Shown: positions 18,866 through 27,518, counted from the first letter of the stretch. The stretch: DNA of 62,922 nucleotides from an uncultured Verrucomicrobiales bacterium (GCA_938008215.1 CALLLS010000006.1:1-62922), one strand, 5' to 3'. Numbers and translations are program-made. Notes: a model not told the origin generated them from the sequence alone.

Positions 18866-19128
18866 TATACTTGGTGTTGGAGTTGTGTCGTTTTATCGTA
18901 TAGAGAGTCTAAGGTCATGATGGTATCATTAAGAAGGGTATTTTCTGAATCACTCAGATTGCCCACCGTCTTTTCTCGTAACATATATAAGACATTCATA
19001 GTTCCTTTCGCTGCTTGCATATTGACCGTTTTTTCACCCAGTATTGGGTGTTCGCGCTTTCCTAAGAAAACGCCCACATTTGAAGCTTGTTTCAGAACGA
19101 AATCAGAAAAAATTATACTATTGGACAT
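18865..19128 (-). CDS. DUF1844 family protein
   Basis: 87 residues. The pattern FSDFVLKQASNVGVFLG, then VNMQAAKGTMNVLYMLREKT, GNLSDSE and a helical end matches DUF1844, a small, helical, possibly membrane-associated family common in the PVC group and deltaproteobacteria. Function is unknown. It overlaps the M16 peptidase gene by 11 bp upstream and kdsA by one base downstream, so it is translationally coupled in the LPS operon. Confidence 0.8.
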   Translation of the reverse strand: MSNSIIFSDFVLKQASNVGVFLGKREHPILGEKTVNMQAAKGTMNVLYMLREKTVGNLSDSENTLLNDTIMTLDSLYDKTTQLQHQV

Positions 19129-21646
19129 TGTTTGGATTTGTTGAAACTACTGTGATTAGAGGTAGTGCATCTGAGAAGTATTTTTTCAAACAATCTGAAA
19201 CCTCTTTTATAGTAAGATTCTTCATTCTCTCCCTCTCTTCATTTCTATAATTTAAATCTTTCCCGAATAATACATTTATTCCGTGCGTCCGCGCTTGACT
19301 AGAATGGGATTGATCTTGCTTCGCATTTTGGGTCACTAGCCCTGCCTTTACCCGTTCAAGTTCGTCCTGAGAAATCCCTCGACCAACAATTTTCGCTATG
19401 AGGAACTGCAACTCCTCTACCGCTTCCTCTTTCCTTTCAGGTGATGTCCCAATATAAAAGCTGAACATTCCCGTATTCACTCCGAAAAATTGATTACACG
19501 AGACATAGTATGCTAGCCCCTTCTCTTCTCTTAGCTCTGTAAAAAGAGGTCCTGCCATACTTGATAAATAATCCTGAATAAGTTCTAAGCTACTTGTATC
19601 CTCTGATCCTATACTTGCCCCTGGATAAGAAATAACGACCACCGCTTGCTCCTTCTCTAGTTCCACATCTATCCTTCCTGCCCCAAATTGGGGCATCGGT
19701 AATTTAGCAGTAACCTTATTATAGGACAACTTCCCGAAGGTGTTCTCTAATAAGTCTAAGTGAGCACCTTTAACTTCACCGAAGACTGCCAATGTTGCTT
19801 CATTATGCTCTATCAGCGTCTTATGGTACTTTACTAAATCGTTTTTTGATATCGCTTCTATTGATTCCAAGGAGCCTAATTGACTAAGCCGGTAAGGTGA
19901 CCCCTGAAGTAAATTCCTTCTACAATGCCAGAAGGCTAGACGTAATGGATCTTGGGAGCTTTCTTTAATTTTAGCCAACAGCAAATCCTTTTCCTTTATC
20001 ATTTGCGCCTCATCAAAAAGAGGCTCCGTGAGTGCCTCTGTAGCAAGTTCACATAGAGCTTGTATATCCTCCTCTAAGCAAAAACCACTCACTATAAAGG
20101 TATTATTCCCATGAGACATGGACAAAGATGCTCCTATCCCGTCTAAGAGCGAAACGAACTCTTCTGCATTACGTTTCTGCGTTCCTTTGCCCAATAGGAT
20201 AGAATGCAAAGCCCCAATGCCTTCAAGCTCTTCAGTATGTATCGTATTCCCTCCTTTAAAGATGAGCTGAAAGCTGATCGTCGGCAGATTAGCATCTCTC
20301 CCAATTATCAATGGCAGTCCATTTTTTAGGTAACTAAGTTCAGGAAGAATTTTTTCTTTCCCAGCATCATTAAGAGTTTCTTTTTCTGAGCTGAGACCTT
20401 CAGGCACGAGTGAAAAGCTAGCTGTTGGAGTATCTCTTAAATACTTATTCGCTACTCTTTCTAAATCTGCAACAGTCACTTTTTGGACTTGCTCTAAGTA
20501 AAGTCGTGTAAAATCAAGATTGCGCGTCTCAAACCAATTGCTACCCAAATCTTTCGCCCTCCCTTCCACTGTTCTCAGCGTGCTTATTTGAGAGACTACT
20601 GCTTGCTTCTTAACGCGCTTAAGCGCTTCCTCCATAGCGGAAAAATCAAGTACCCTAATCTCCTCAAGGATTGCTTCACTTAAAGGTTCGTGTTTTTCTG
20701 GAAGAGCCTCCGTAGAAATAGCAAACATCCCACTCTTATTCTTTGGATGCCAGCACCAAGCCGAAAGGTTTAAAGCTAGTCCGTTACCTTCTCTCAAATT
20801 TTGATAAAGAGAAGAGGAGCGTGCCCCACCAATCACCGAAGCAAGCGTTTCTAAAGGCAAAAAATCTGGATGTCCCGCTTTCGGTATATGCCACATGCGC
20901 GTGCTCTTACAAATCGGGATCGGAAACTCTTTTTGAGCAATAACATCCACTGATAGCGCAGTTTCCGTAGGTAATGCCACTTCTTGTAACCTTCTAGGAG
21001 GCACCTGCAATGCATGTTCTGCAAGACCCTTTAGTAATTCCTCACTATTCACATCACCAGAAATTACAATAAATGAATTATCAAAGGTGTAGCGCCCTTC
21101 ATGATAGTTCACCATTTCCTCATGAGTAATGGCATCAAAACGCTCGCGGTATCCTATGATTGGAAACCTTCTAGAATCTGTTTGGTATGCAGTTTTCATC
21201 AGCTCCTCCCATCCCACGCTATTAGGGTCATCCATCCCCATTGATATCTCCTTTCGAATAACCTCTTTTTCCATTTCTAGGTCTTGCTCTGGGAGACTAG
21301 GCAAATAAACGAGTTCAAACAACATATGAAGAAGCTCCTTAGCTGCTGTAGATGGTCCATCTAGGTAATAAACCGTCCGGTCATATGTCGTATAAGCATT
21401 CCATGAACCGCCAAGCTCTTCCACTCGGTTTGCCAATACATCACCAGAGTAGCTTTTAGTCCCCTTAAAAACCATATGCTCCAGTAAGTGTGAGAGCCCA
21501 GCACCAGGATACGGAAGCTCATGCATACTTCCCGTCTCCACCCAAATTTGTAAGCTGACTAGAGGGTGAGCATGATCCTCATGAAAAATGACATCTAAAC
21601 CATTCTCGAGCTCCTTCTTGAATCCCTTAGTTTTTGGAAAGATCAT
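19118..21646 (-). CDS. M16 family zinc metallopeptidase, fused double-module form
   Basis: 842 residues. The inverted zinc motif HLLEH is at about 53-57 and the third ligand is Glu about 133 (RKEISMG), giving the classic HxxEH-x76-E spacing. Residues about 1-420 form an active M16 module; about 430-842 form a second module without HxxEH, as in fused M16 proteins. No signal peptide is seen, so cytoplasmic or processed by another route. Family members degrade peptides or process precursors. First gene of the operon with DUF1844, kdsA and lpt genes. Confidence 0.92.
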   Translation of the reverse strand: MIFPKTKGFKKELENGLDVIFHEDHAHPLVSLQIWVETGSMHELPYPGAGLSHLLEHMVFKGTKSYSGDVLANRVEELGGSWNAYTTYDRTVYYLDGPSTAAKELLHMLFELVYLPSLPEQDLEMEKEVIRKEISMGMDDPNSVGWEELMKTAYQTDSRRFPIIGYRERFDAITHEEMVNYHEGRYTFDNSFIVISGDVNSEELLKGLAEHALQVPPRRLQEVALPTETALSVDVIAQKEFPIPICKSTRMWHIPKAGHPDFLPLETLASVIGGARSSSLYQNLREGNGLALNLSAWCWHPKNKSGMFAISTEALPEKHEPLSEAILEEIRVLDFSAMEEALKRVKKQAVVSQISTLRTVEGRAKDLGSNWFETRNLDFTRLYLEQVQKVTVADLERVANKYLRDTPTASFSLVPEGLSSEKETLNDAGKEKILPELSYLKNGLPLIIGRDANLPTISFQLIFKGGNTIHTEELEGIGALHSILLGKGTQKRNAEEFVSLLDGIGASLSMSHGNNTFIVSGFCLEEDIQALCELATEALTEPLFDEAQMIKEKDLLLAKIKESSQDPLRLAFWHCRRNLLQGSPYRLSQLGSLESIEAISKNDLVKYHKTLIEHNEATLAVFGEVKGAHLDLLENTFGKLSYNKVTAKLPMPQFGAGRIDVELEKEQAVVVISYPGASIGSEDTSSLELIQDYLSSMAGPLFTELREEKGLAYYVSCNQFFGVNTGMFSFYIGTSPERKEEAVEELQFLIAKIVGRGISQDELERVKAGLVTQNAKQDQSHSSQARTHGINVLFGKDLNYRNEERERMKNLTIKEVSDCLKKYFSDALPLITVVSTNPNNVQ

Positions 21647-21695
21647 TCACATTCGTTAGCTAGCACAACTAATCCACACAATGAAAAACTGACCT

Positions 21696-21725
21696 AACAA
21701 TAAATAACAATAAATAACAATAAAT
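21696..21725. repeat. Three 10-bp tandem repeats
   Basis: Three exact copies of AACAATAAAT followed by a partial fourth (AACGATAACG). They lie between the divergent M16 peptidase and glycosyltransferase genes, about 50-80 bp from either start codon, so they fall in the shared promoter region. Copy-number changes here could alter promoter spacing; that is speculation. Confidence 0.85.
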
Positions 21726-21776
21726 AACGATAACGGAAGTCTTGCAGTTTAAGAAACAAAATGGCAGTTCTAATGA

Positions 21777-23231
21777 ATGATTCCACCCATAGTCATCATT
21801 CATTACCATCTCCGCCCTGGAGGCGTTACGAAGGTGATTGAAAATCAGGTGGATGCACTCACTTCCGCGGGAGTAGACTATGTCATCCTTACAGGAGAGG
21901 GTTACTCTGGTGAAAAAGGACTGAAACAAATCGTCATTCCAAAACTCGCCTACTATGAGCAGTCTTCCAATATTGAAGAGGAAGGGGCTGCTCTCTACAA
22001 TGATTGTTTAAAAGCCATATATTCCAGATTTGGACAAAGCCAAGTTCTCTGGCATATTCACAACCCTCATTTAGGTAAAAATGTAATCTTCCCTGAATTC
22101 TTAGAATGCATTGCGGAAAAGAAAGAGAAAATTCTCTTTCTCTGTCATGACTTTGCTGAAGATGGACGAGCGACTAATTACCAACTCATCAAAGGTGCTG
22201 AGAACGTTTACCCCATCGCGCCCAATATTCTTTATGGGTTCCTTAACTCTAGAGACCAAAAATTACTCATCCAAGCTGGTATCCCAGAAAAATATACCCG
22301 ATTACTGTCTAACGCTACTGCCCCTAGCGAAGTGAAGCGAGATTCCTACTACCACCTTCATAAAACAGTGCTTTACCCAGTAAGGGGGATTCGCAGAAAA
22401 AACTTAGGGGAATTCCTCCTTTGGGCGGTTCTCGCCCCAGAAGATGTTACCTTTGCCCTCACTCGTGCTCCCCAAAACCAAAAATGGGTGCCTTACTATG
22501 AGGTTTGGGAAACACTTGCGGAAGAGCTGCAATTGCCCGTTCAACTAAATTGTGTAGGATCCAAAAACAATGAAGATCGTAGCTTCCAAGATTGGCTCTC
22601 TTGCGCCACCCATTGTATGACCACCTCCATTGTGGAAGGGTTCGGTCTCACCTTTCTAGAACCTCAAGCATTAGGAATTCCTCTCATTGGACGAGACCTC
22701 CCAGACATTACACAAGACGTGAAAAGTAATGGGGTACAACTCGGAAAGCTTTACACAAGACTCCTTCTTCCCCTCTCAGCGATAGATGCAGACATGCTAA
22801 AATCTGAGCTGAATGATGGCCTAGAGATATCATACCTCTCATATGGTGAAGAATACCTTGAAGAGTATTTAATCAGTGCTTGGGAGGAACTCACCCACGA
22901 CGATAAAATTGACTTTGGAAACCTTCCAGAGCATTTCCAAGTTGACCTTATCACTCGAGTTCATTCGGGAGAGCCGATAGATTTCTTTGTAGAACTTGAA
23001 AACGGAGTAGCCGAAAACGCGCATGAATGGATCAAGAATGCCCTCTCCTATACTCCCCTTATCAAGTCTGACAATATTGATTACTATAGCTTAGATTCCT
23101 ACAAAGATAGGTTAATATCCCCTTTGGTCGAGCTATCTAAAGCTACCTGTTCATCGCCGACTTGGTTAAAAAAGGATAACGTTCTTCAGTCTTACCTTAA
23201 ACCTGAACGCTTCCACTTTTTAAGAACTTAA
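21777..23231 (+). CDS. GT-B fold glycosyltransferase-like protein
   Basis: 484 residues. The start HYHLRPGGVTKVIENQVDAL is typical of GT4-type enzymes (glycine loop in the N-terminal Rossmann domain). The C-terminal half carries the E-x7-E donor-binding segment EGFGLTFLEPQALGIPLIG. The middle has LYPVRGIRRKNLGEFL, a usual GT4 domain-2 start. Residues about 340-484 are an additional tail without recognised motifs. Donor and acceptor are unknown. Divergent from the LPS operon; a role in surface or storage glycan synthesis is possible but unproven. Confidence 0.8.
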   Translation: MIPPIVIIHYHLRPGGVTKVIENQVDALTSAGVDYVILTGEGYSGEKGLKQIVIPKLAYYEQSSNIEEEGAALYNDCLKAIYSRFGQSQVLWHIHNPHLGKNVIFPEFLECIAEKKEKILFLCHDFAEDGRATNYQLIKGAENVYPIAPNILYGFLNSRDQKLLIQAGIPEKYTRLLSNATAPSEVKRDSYYHLHKTVLYPVRGIRRKNLGEFLLWAVLAPEDVTFALTRAPQNQKWVPYYEVWETLAEELQLPVQLNCVGSKNNEDRSFQDWLSCATHCMTTSIVEGFGLTFLEPQALGIPLIGRDLPDITQDVKSNGVQLGKLYTRLLLPLSAIDADMLKSELNDGLEISYLSYGEEYLEEYLISAWEELTHDDKIDFGNLPEHFQVDLITRVHSGEPIDFFVELENGVAENAHEWIKNALSYTPLIKSDNIDYYSLDSYKDRLISPLVELSKATCSSPTWLKKDNVLQSYLKPERFHFLRT

Positions 23232-23562
23232 ATCCTTTAGGGTTTACCAAGAAGAGCGCTCCCTTTCAGGGCTTCTAAAAACCCCAGTCACCGTTGGTAG
23301 AGCGATCATGCCTGATCTCTCTGAATCCCCGATCGCGTATAAAAACGCGGATCAGTTAAAGGAGCAGCTTAAGCAGTTCGACCTCGCGGAGGTCGTGGCA
23401 GAGATTCACCCTCTCGGCTGTATCATGGCGGGTGAGGATAAAATTCCACGGTGGAAACGGAAGAAAGAAAGGCTCACACTCAAACAAAAACGCCAAATCG
23501 AGCATCGAGCATCGAGCATCGAGCAGAGCGTCGGACAGAGAAGCAACATCTCGGTCAGATGA
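23224..23562 (+). pseudogene. C-terminal remnant of an RtcB-like RNA ligase
   Basis: The in-frame reading from 23224 gives a stretch with TPVTVGRAI, then DLSESPIAYKNADQL, and ends near GCIMAGEDKIPRWKRK. The SESPIAYK segment resembles the conserved xESPxAYK C-terminus of RtcB. None of the catalytic parts of RtcB (metal-binding His and Cys, guanylated His) is present. An internal ATG at 23308 would give 84 residues, but no normal gene start is evident. After residue about 65 the frame runs into a heptamer tandem repeat. Most likely a deletion remnant; a short expressed ORF cannot be excluded. Confidence 0.6.
23497..23524. repeat. Heptamer tandem repeat ATCGAGC x4
   Basis: Four perfect head-to-tail copies of ATCGAGC, followed by a degenerate copy. 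It sits at the end of the RtcB-like remnant, where the frame continues through it. Heptamer arrays are known in several bacterial phyla as replication-slippage products. Confidence 0.9.
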
Positions 23563-23563
23563 C

Positions 23564-23584
23564 GCATGAGGCATGAGGCATGAG
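23564..23584. repeat. Heptamer tandem repeat GCATGAG x3
   Basis: Three perfect copies of GCATGAG, only 39 bp after the ATCGAGC array and with a different unit of the same length. It lies about 90 bp upstream of the SET-domain gene. Confidence 0.9.
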
Positions 23585-23673
23585 ATAAGGCACCCCTCCC
23601 TCTCTCTAAAAATCACATAGAAGGGTAAAAAACATTTTCCATTTCTTAGAGAGTCTGATTTGAAGAGACTAGC

Positions 23674-24198
23674 ATGAGGCAAATAGAGTTCGACCCTAGC
23701 AATATCGAAGACCGTTCTTTTAGTGAATGGATAGAAGTGCGTGATTCGGGTATTCACGGAAGCGGGGTCTTCGCAGCTAAGGACACCCCTAAGGAGACGC
23801 GTATCATGGAGTATCTGGGTGAGCACATCGATAAAGAAGAAAGCGAAAAACGGGCTTGGGCTCAGATAGATGTTGCGAAAGAAACCGGTGGAGCCTCTGT
23901 ATATATTTTTACTCTTGATGAGGAGTGGGACATCGATGGTAACTTTGAGTGGAACACCGCTAGGCTTATAAACCATTCATGTAATCCTAATTGTGAGACC
24001 TGGATAGAAGAGGATCAAATCTTTGTGTATGCGCTGCGCGACCTTAAGAAGGGAGAGGAACTTACCTTTAATTATGGGTTTGAAGCTGATACATATGAAG
24101 ATCACCCCTGCCGGTGTGGTTCAGAAAAGTGTGTGGGCTACATCGTTGCTAAAGAGGAGTGGCCTAAATTAAAGGAGCTACTGAATGAGGTAATATAG
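23674..24198 (+). CDS. SET-domain protein lysine methyltransferase
   Basis: 174 residues, single SET domain. Cofactor region: RDSGIHGSGVFAAKDTPKETRIMEYLGE (about 23-50). Core: RLINHSCNPNC (98-107) and the catalytic tyrosine in ELTFNYGFEADTY (about 134). A post-SET zinc motif follows, CRC-x4-C with Cys about 146, 148 and 153, as in eukaryotic SET enzymes. Such proteins methylate lysine of histones or other proteins; the bacterial target here is unknown. The gene follows repeats and a pseudogene and precedes a toxin-antitoxin pair, suggesting a flexible region. Confidence 0.9.
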   Translation: MRQIEFDPSNIEDRSFSEWIEVRDSGIHGSGVFAAKDTPKETRIMEYLGEHIDKEESEKRAWAQIDVAKETGGASVYIFTLDEEWDIDGNFEWNTARLINHSCNPNCETWIEEDQIFVYALRDLKKGEELTFNYGFEADTYEDHPCRCGSEKCVGYIVAKEEWPKLKELLNEVI

Positions 24199-24292
24199 TA
24201 ATTTATCGATGATAGCCCTAGATGCGCTATTATAAATTCCTCAATATTGCTTTGGACAGCATAAGGGAAATACTATAAGCATTTGCACGCAC

Positions 24293-24568
24293 ATGGAAAT
24301 AGACGTCATAAACGCAGCCTTTGACTTAAAGTATATCACTCCTGGCGAGATAGAGGAATGCTTAGAAGATCCATACGCGCTAAGGGTCTTACCCGACGTA
24401 GATCATGGTCCTAAATCCACTCGGTATTATCTTATCGGCAAGAGCATACACGCTCGGTGCCTCTTCCTCAGTTTTGTGACGAATGGCAAGATCGCAAATA
24501 TCATCTTTGGTAGAGAGGCCACTGCCTTAGAAAAAACCCACTACGAACGCTTGCAAGCAGAGTTCTAA
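24293..24568 (+). CDS. BrnT-like toxin
   Basis: 91 residues. The C-terminal half (YYLIGKSIHARCLFLSF, IANIIFGREATALEKTHYER) follows the BrnT/RelE-fold pattern, in which the family segment reads roughly IGxS..GRxLxVxx... and IISARxATxxExxxY. The N-terminal half is less typical: the usual KxxxNxxKHxV motif is replaced by NAAFDLKYITPGEIEE. BrnT is a ribonuclease toxin neutralised by BrnA. A partner gene with an RHH-like domain starts 32 bp downstream, in the usual toxin-first order. Toxin activity is not certain because the N-terminal residues diverge. Confidence 0.68.
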   Translation: MEIDVINAAFDLKYITPGEIEECLEDPYALRVLPDVDHGPKSTRYYLIGKSIHARCLFLSFVTNGKIANIIFGREATALEKTHYERLQAEF

Positions 24569-24600
24569 ATGAGAGCTCATTACTCTTTCCTAATCTTCTT

Positions 24601-24873
24601 ATGAAAACCTTAATGTCTTGGTCAGATTTACCATCATTCTCTTCCGCGGAGGAAGAAGCTACATATTGGTCTGAGCACCAACTAGATCCGCATCTCATAG
24701 AAGGCAGCTTGCATAGACCAGACTCCAGAGAGTCGACTACCGTGACCTTAAGGTTTGACCCCCGAATGCTTTCTAAAATAAAACGGATCGCTCGAGGACG
24801 CTATCTCAATTATCAATCCATGGTTAAGCAATGGCTTGCGGAACGAATTGAGGAAGAACAGCGTGATCTCTAA
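24601..24873 (+). CDS. BrnA/CopG-like antitoxin
   Basis: 90 residues. The N-terminus LPSFSSAEEEATYWSEH matches the opening of BrnA/CopG-type antitoxins (PxFxSxEEExxFWxxH). The C-terminal half TTVTLRFDPRMLSKIKRIARGR then YQSMVKQWLAERIEEE is a ribbon-helix-helix domain. It would bind the toxin encoded just upstream and repress the pair's promoter. Its 3' end overlaps the VanZ-like gene. Confidence 0.78.
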   Translation: MKTLMSWSDLPSFSSAEEEATYWSEHQLDPHLIEGSLHRPDSRESTTVTLRFDPRMLSKIKRIARGRYLNYQSMVKQWLAERIEEEQRDL

Positions 24874-25303
24874 ACCACTTTTTTCATCTCTCCTTGATGC
24901 CACTCTAAAAGGTCGCCACCTTTATTTGATTTTATGGATCATTTGGTTTTTATGCCTTTGGTATCTCTCTAGTGGTACACTCCCAAAAATGCCTGATTCA
25001 GGTATCCAAATCTCTGATAAAGTTCTGCATTGGGGCTACTTCAGTATCGGGGGAGCATTGATGACATTTTTTGCCCTGTCTCTGAGTAATCTTCGTAAAC
25101 TTAACCCTTCCGTTTTTATCGGATTACTCCTCTTAGGAATGGCAGTCGGAGCGATCGATGAAGTCCATCAATGCTGGAATTTAAACCGTAGTGGAAAAGA
25201 CTTTGGGGACTTCCTTGCTGATACCATTGGGACCCTATCCGGGATCGTTGTCGCTCAAAAAGTTTGGTTACTCCTATCCCAAACTTTTTATTGCAAAGCA
25301 TAG
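24863..25303 (+). CDS. VanZ-like membrane protein
   Basis: 146 residues from GTG 24863, which has AGGAAG a few bases upstream; an in-frame TTG at 24836 would add nine residues and deepen the overlap with the antitoxin gene. Three or four helices are predicted. VanZ signatures are SDKVLHWGYFSIGG and the acidic AIDEVHQCW followed by FGDFLADTIGT. VanZ-like proteins are small membrane proteins of uncertain role. The 11-bp overlap with the antitoxin gene suggests co-translation. Confidence 0.82.
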   Translation: MISKPLFSSLLDATLKGRHLYLILWIIWFLCLWYLSSGTLPKMPDSGIQISDKVLHWGYFSIGGALMTFFALSLSNLRKLNPSVFIGLLLLGMAVGAIDEVHQCWNLNRSGKDFGDFLADTIGTLSGIVVAQKVWLLLSQTFYCKA

Positions 25304-25336
25304 AGAATTATTCCACCACTTTATAAATTATACTAT

Positions 25337-26611
25337 ATGGCTGTTAACATAGAAATGCCCAAGCTCTCTGATACCATGACAGAGGGCACTCTTGTAAGCT
25401 GGAAAAAAGCTGAGGGAGACACCGTAGAAGCAGGTGATATCATCGCGGAAATAGAAACGGATAAGGCAACCATGGAAATGGAAGCTTTTGATGATGGGAT
25501 ACTCGCAAAAATCTTTATTGAAGAAGGGGGTAAAGCCCCTGTAGGGCAACTTTTAGCTATCCTAGCCGAAGAGGATGAATCTGTAGAAGACGCCATCGCA
25601 AGCGTAGGTGATAGCGCAGCGGCGCAAGAAGCAAGCATGCCAGCTCAGAAAGCTTCTTCATCTCAGCCTGAAGCAACATCCAAGGCTTCAGATAATCCGA
25701 CCACTAAAGCTGACGGATCTAGGCTAAAAGTTTCTCCGTTAGCACGTAAGCTTGCTGCTGAAAAGGGAATAGACCTCACTTCCATTCAAGGTTCAGGCTC
25801 TGGCGGACGCATCGTAAAAGAAGATGTGCTAAATGCTCCAGCAGGTGGCGCTGCTCCTTCTTCATCGACCGCTTCATCACCTGCTCCAGCCATACAAGCG
25901 ATCAGCCCAGTAGCCTCTGGAGAAGACCAGAAAATTCCAGTCTCTTCTATGCGTAAAATCATAGCGGACAGACTTCTCACATCTAAAGTTACTATTCCTC
26001 ATTTCTATCTTCACGTTGAGGTAAACGCTGAAGAGTTAATGACGCTTCGTAAGCAGATTAACTCACAAGCAGAAGCATCACATGGAAATAAATATACCTT
26101 CAATGATTTCATCCTAAAGGCTGTTATTAATGCCTCTATGACTGTGCCTGCTGTTAATGCCAGTTATGCGGGTGACCACATCGTGCAATATGGCAACGTA
26201 GGCGTTTCCGTAGCAATTGCAGTAGAAGATGGTCTCGTCACGCCAGTAGTGAAACAAGCGCAGACTAAGTCACTATTCCAAATCTCCAAAGAAGTAAAAG
26301 ATATGGCTGCGAGAGCGAGAGATAAGAAGCTCCGCCCAGATGAATTCGATGGTGGCACGGTCACGGTCTCTAACCTAGGCAGCTACGGAATTGACTCCTT
26401 TGACGCGATCGTTAACCCACCACAAGCAGCTATCATATCAGTTGGAGGCATCATTGATAAGCCAATCGTTAAGAATGGTGAGATCGTCCCAGGAAAAATG
26501 ATGAATATCGGGCTTTCCTGTGATCACCGCGTCGTCGATGGTGCAGTAGGAGCTCAATTCCTTAGTGAAATTAAGAAACTCCTTGAGAATCCAGCACTTA
26601 TGCTTGTTTAA
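25337..26611 (+). CDS. pdhC: Pyruvate dehydrogenase E2, dihydrolipoamide acetyltransferase
   Basis: 424 residues. One lipoyl domain (1-80) with the lipoylated Lys in IETDKATMEMEA. A Ser/Ala-rich linker then leads to an E3-binding domain (VSPLARKLAAEKGIDL, GSGSGGRIVKEDVL, about 130-170). The catalytic acyltransferase domain ends in SCDHRVVDGAVGAQFL, with the active-site His and Asp. Transfers acetyl from lipoamide to CoA. E1 and E3 genes are not adjacent in this window. Followed by a good terminator. Confidence 0.94.
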   Translation: MAVNIEMPKLSDTMTEGTLVSWKKAEGDTVEAGDIIAEIETDKATMEMEAFDDGILAKIFIEEGGKAPVGQLLAILAEEDESVEDAIASVGDSAAAQEASMPAQKASSSQPEATSKASDNPTTKADGSRLKVSPLARKLAAEKGIDLTSIQGSGSGGRIVKEDVLNAPAGGAAPSSSTASSPAPAIQAISPVASGEDQKIPVSSMRKIIADRLLTSKVTIPHFYLHVEVNAEELMTLRKQINSQAEASHGNKYTFNDFILKAVINASMTVPAVNASYAGDHIVQYGNVGVSVAIAVEDGLVTPVVKQAQTKSLFQISKEVKDMAARARDKKLRPDEFDGGTVTVSNLGSYGIDSFDAIVNPPQAAIISVGGIIDKPIVKNGEIVPGKMMNIGLSCDHRVVDGAVGAQFLSEIKKLLENPALMLV

Positions 26612-26638
26612 GCTTAGCTGAAATAAAAAACTCTTAAG

Positions 26639-26669
26639 GGGCGATTCTATGAATCGCCCTTTAGCTTTT
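26639..26669 (+). terminator. Terminator after pdhC
   Basis: A 9-bp perfect stem GGGCGATTC / GAATCGCCC with a TAT loop, followed by TTTAGCTTTT. It starts 27 bp after the pdhC stop and reaches almost to the start of the next gene. Confidence 0.85.
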
Positions 26670-26676
26670 AAAGAAA

Positions 26677-27027
26677 ATGAAGATATATGTCCACCATAAC
26701 TGTTCTAGCTGTAAGAAAGCACTCAAGTGGCTTGCAGAAAATAACATCCAAGCGGAAGTTATCAACTTACTGGAAGAGACGCCATCTAAAGAAGAGTTTC
26801 AGATTATGGTGAATTCCTATAACGGAAATCACAAAAAACTCTTCAATACCTCTGGGCAACTTTACCGAGAAATGAAGATGAAAGAGCTGCTCCCCTCTAT
26901 GTCCCAAGATGATATCTACGAGCTACTAGGAAGAGAAGGAATGCTTGTGAAACGACCTTTTCTGATAATCTCTCAGGACAAAGGTCTCGTCGGCTTTAAA
27001 GAAAAAGAGTGGAAAGACTTAGCCTGA
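26677..27027 (+). CDS. ArsC/Spx/YffB-family thioredoxin-fold protein
   Basis: 116 residues, the usual ArsC/Spx size. The N-terminus MKIYVHHNCSSCKKALKWL has the family Cys in a CxxC arrangement. Later segments are LFNTSGQLYREM and the family Arg in GMLVKRPFLI. Members include glutathione-dependent arsenate reductases, YffB/YfgD proteins and the Spx regulator. The sequence does not decide between them; YffB-like is most likely. Not linked to arsM, which is 16 kb away. Confidence 0.82.
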   Translation: MKIYVHHNCSSCKKALKWLAENNIQAEVINLLEETPSKEEFQIMVNSYNGNHKKLFNTSGQLYREMKMKELLPSMSQDDIYELLGREGMLVKRPFLIISQDKGLVGFKEKEWKDLA

Positions 27028-27061
27028 GACGCTTCGTCTAACGTATAGTTATTTAGAGACC

Positions 27062-27439
27062 TTATTTATCTAGGAAGACAATCTTCTTATCTCCAGAAGC
27101 GTCAGCCTCAGCGCGCATCTGTGCCTCATGCTGTTCTGGAGAGCAGGAGGAGTCAATAGGCGCGTCAGGTACCTCTTCTTTCCTTTCAATGAGTCCGTGT
27201 TCCACCATCCAATCTTCTACTTCTTCACCAGAAACATCAGCAAGCATCGTTCCGTTCACATCCACACATGGAGAAAGTGGCTGTCCTGAGCGTTGCTCCA
27301 TTTCCCAGCGAAAGGCAGGATTTGCAATGATATCTTTTTCTTCAAAGGAGAGATCATACTTCCGCATGATAGCTCTCACGCCTTCAGACCATCCACAATA
27401 GGTCTTTAAATAACAAAGGATTTTAGGTTGTTCAGTCAT
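27062..27439 (-). CDS. Glutaredoxin-domain protein
   Basis: 125 residues. The first about 80 residues form a glutaredoxin/thioredoxin fold (ILCYLKTYCGWSEGVRAIM) with a single active cysteine in YCGWS. PLSPCVDVNG gives the cis-Pro region. An acidic C-terminal extension (about 85-125) with one further Cys has no recognised domain. Monothiol glutaredoxins often act in Fe-S or redox work; here this is only inference. It is convergent with the ArsC-like gene. Confidence 0.75.
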   Translation of the reverse strand: MTEQPKILCYLKTYCGWSEGVRAIMRKYDLSFEEKDIIANPAFRWEMEQRSGQPLSPCVDVNGTMLADVSGEEVEDWMVEHGLIERKEEVPDAPIDSSCSPEQHEAQMRAEADASGDKKIVFLDK

Positions 27440-27518
27440 ATCTTAAAACTACAGACATATTGGAATCATACAACAGATTTTTATTCCCTCGCGCCTCGCA
27501 TTTGATAATTTCTTACCT

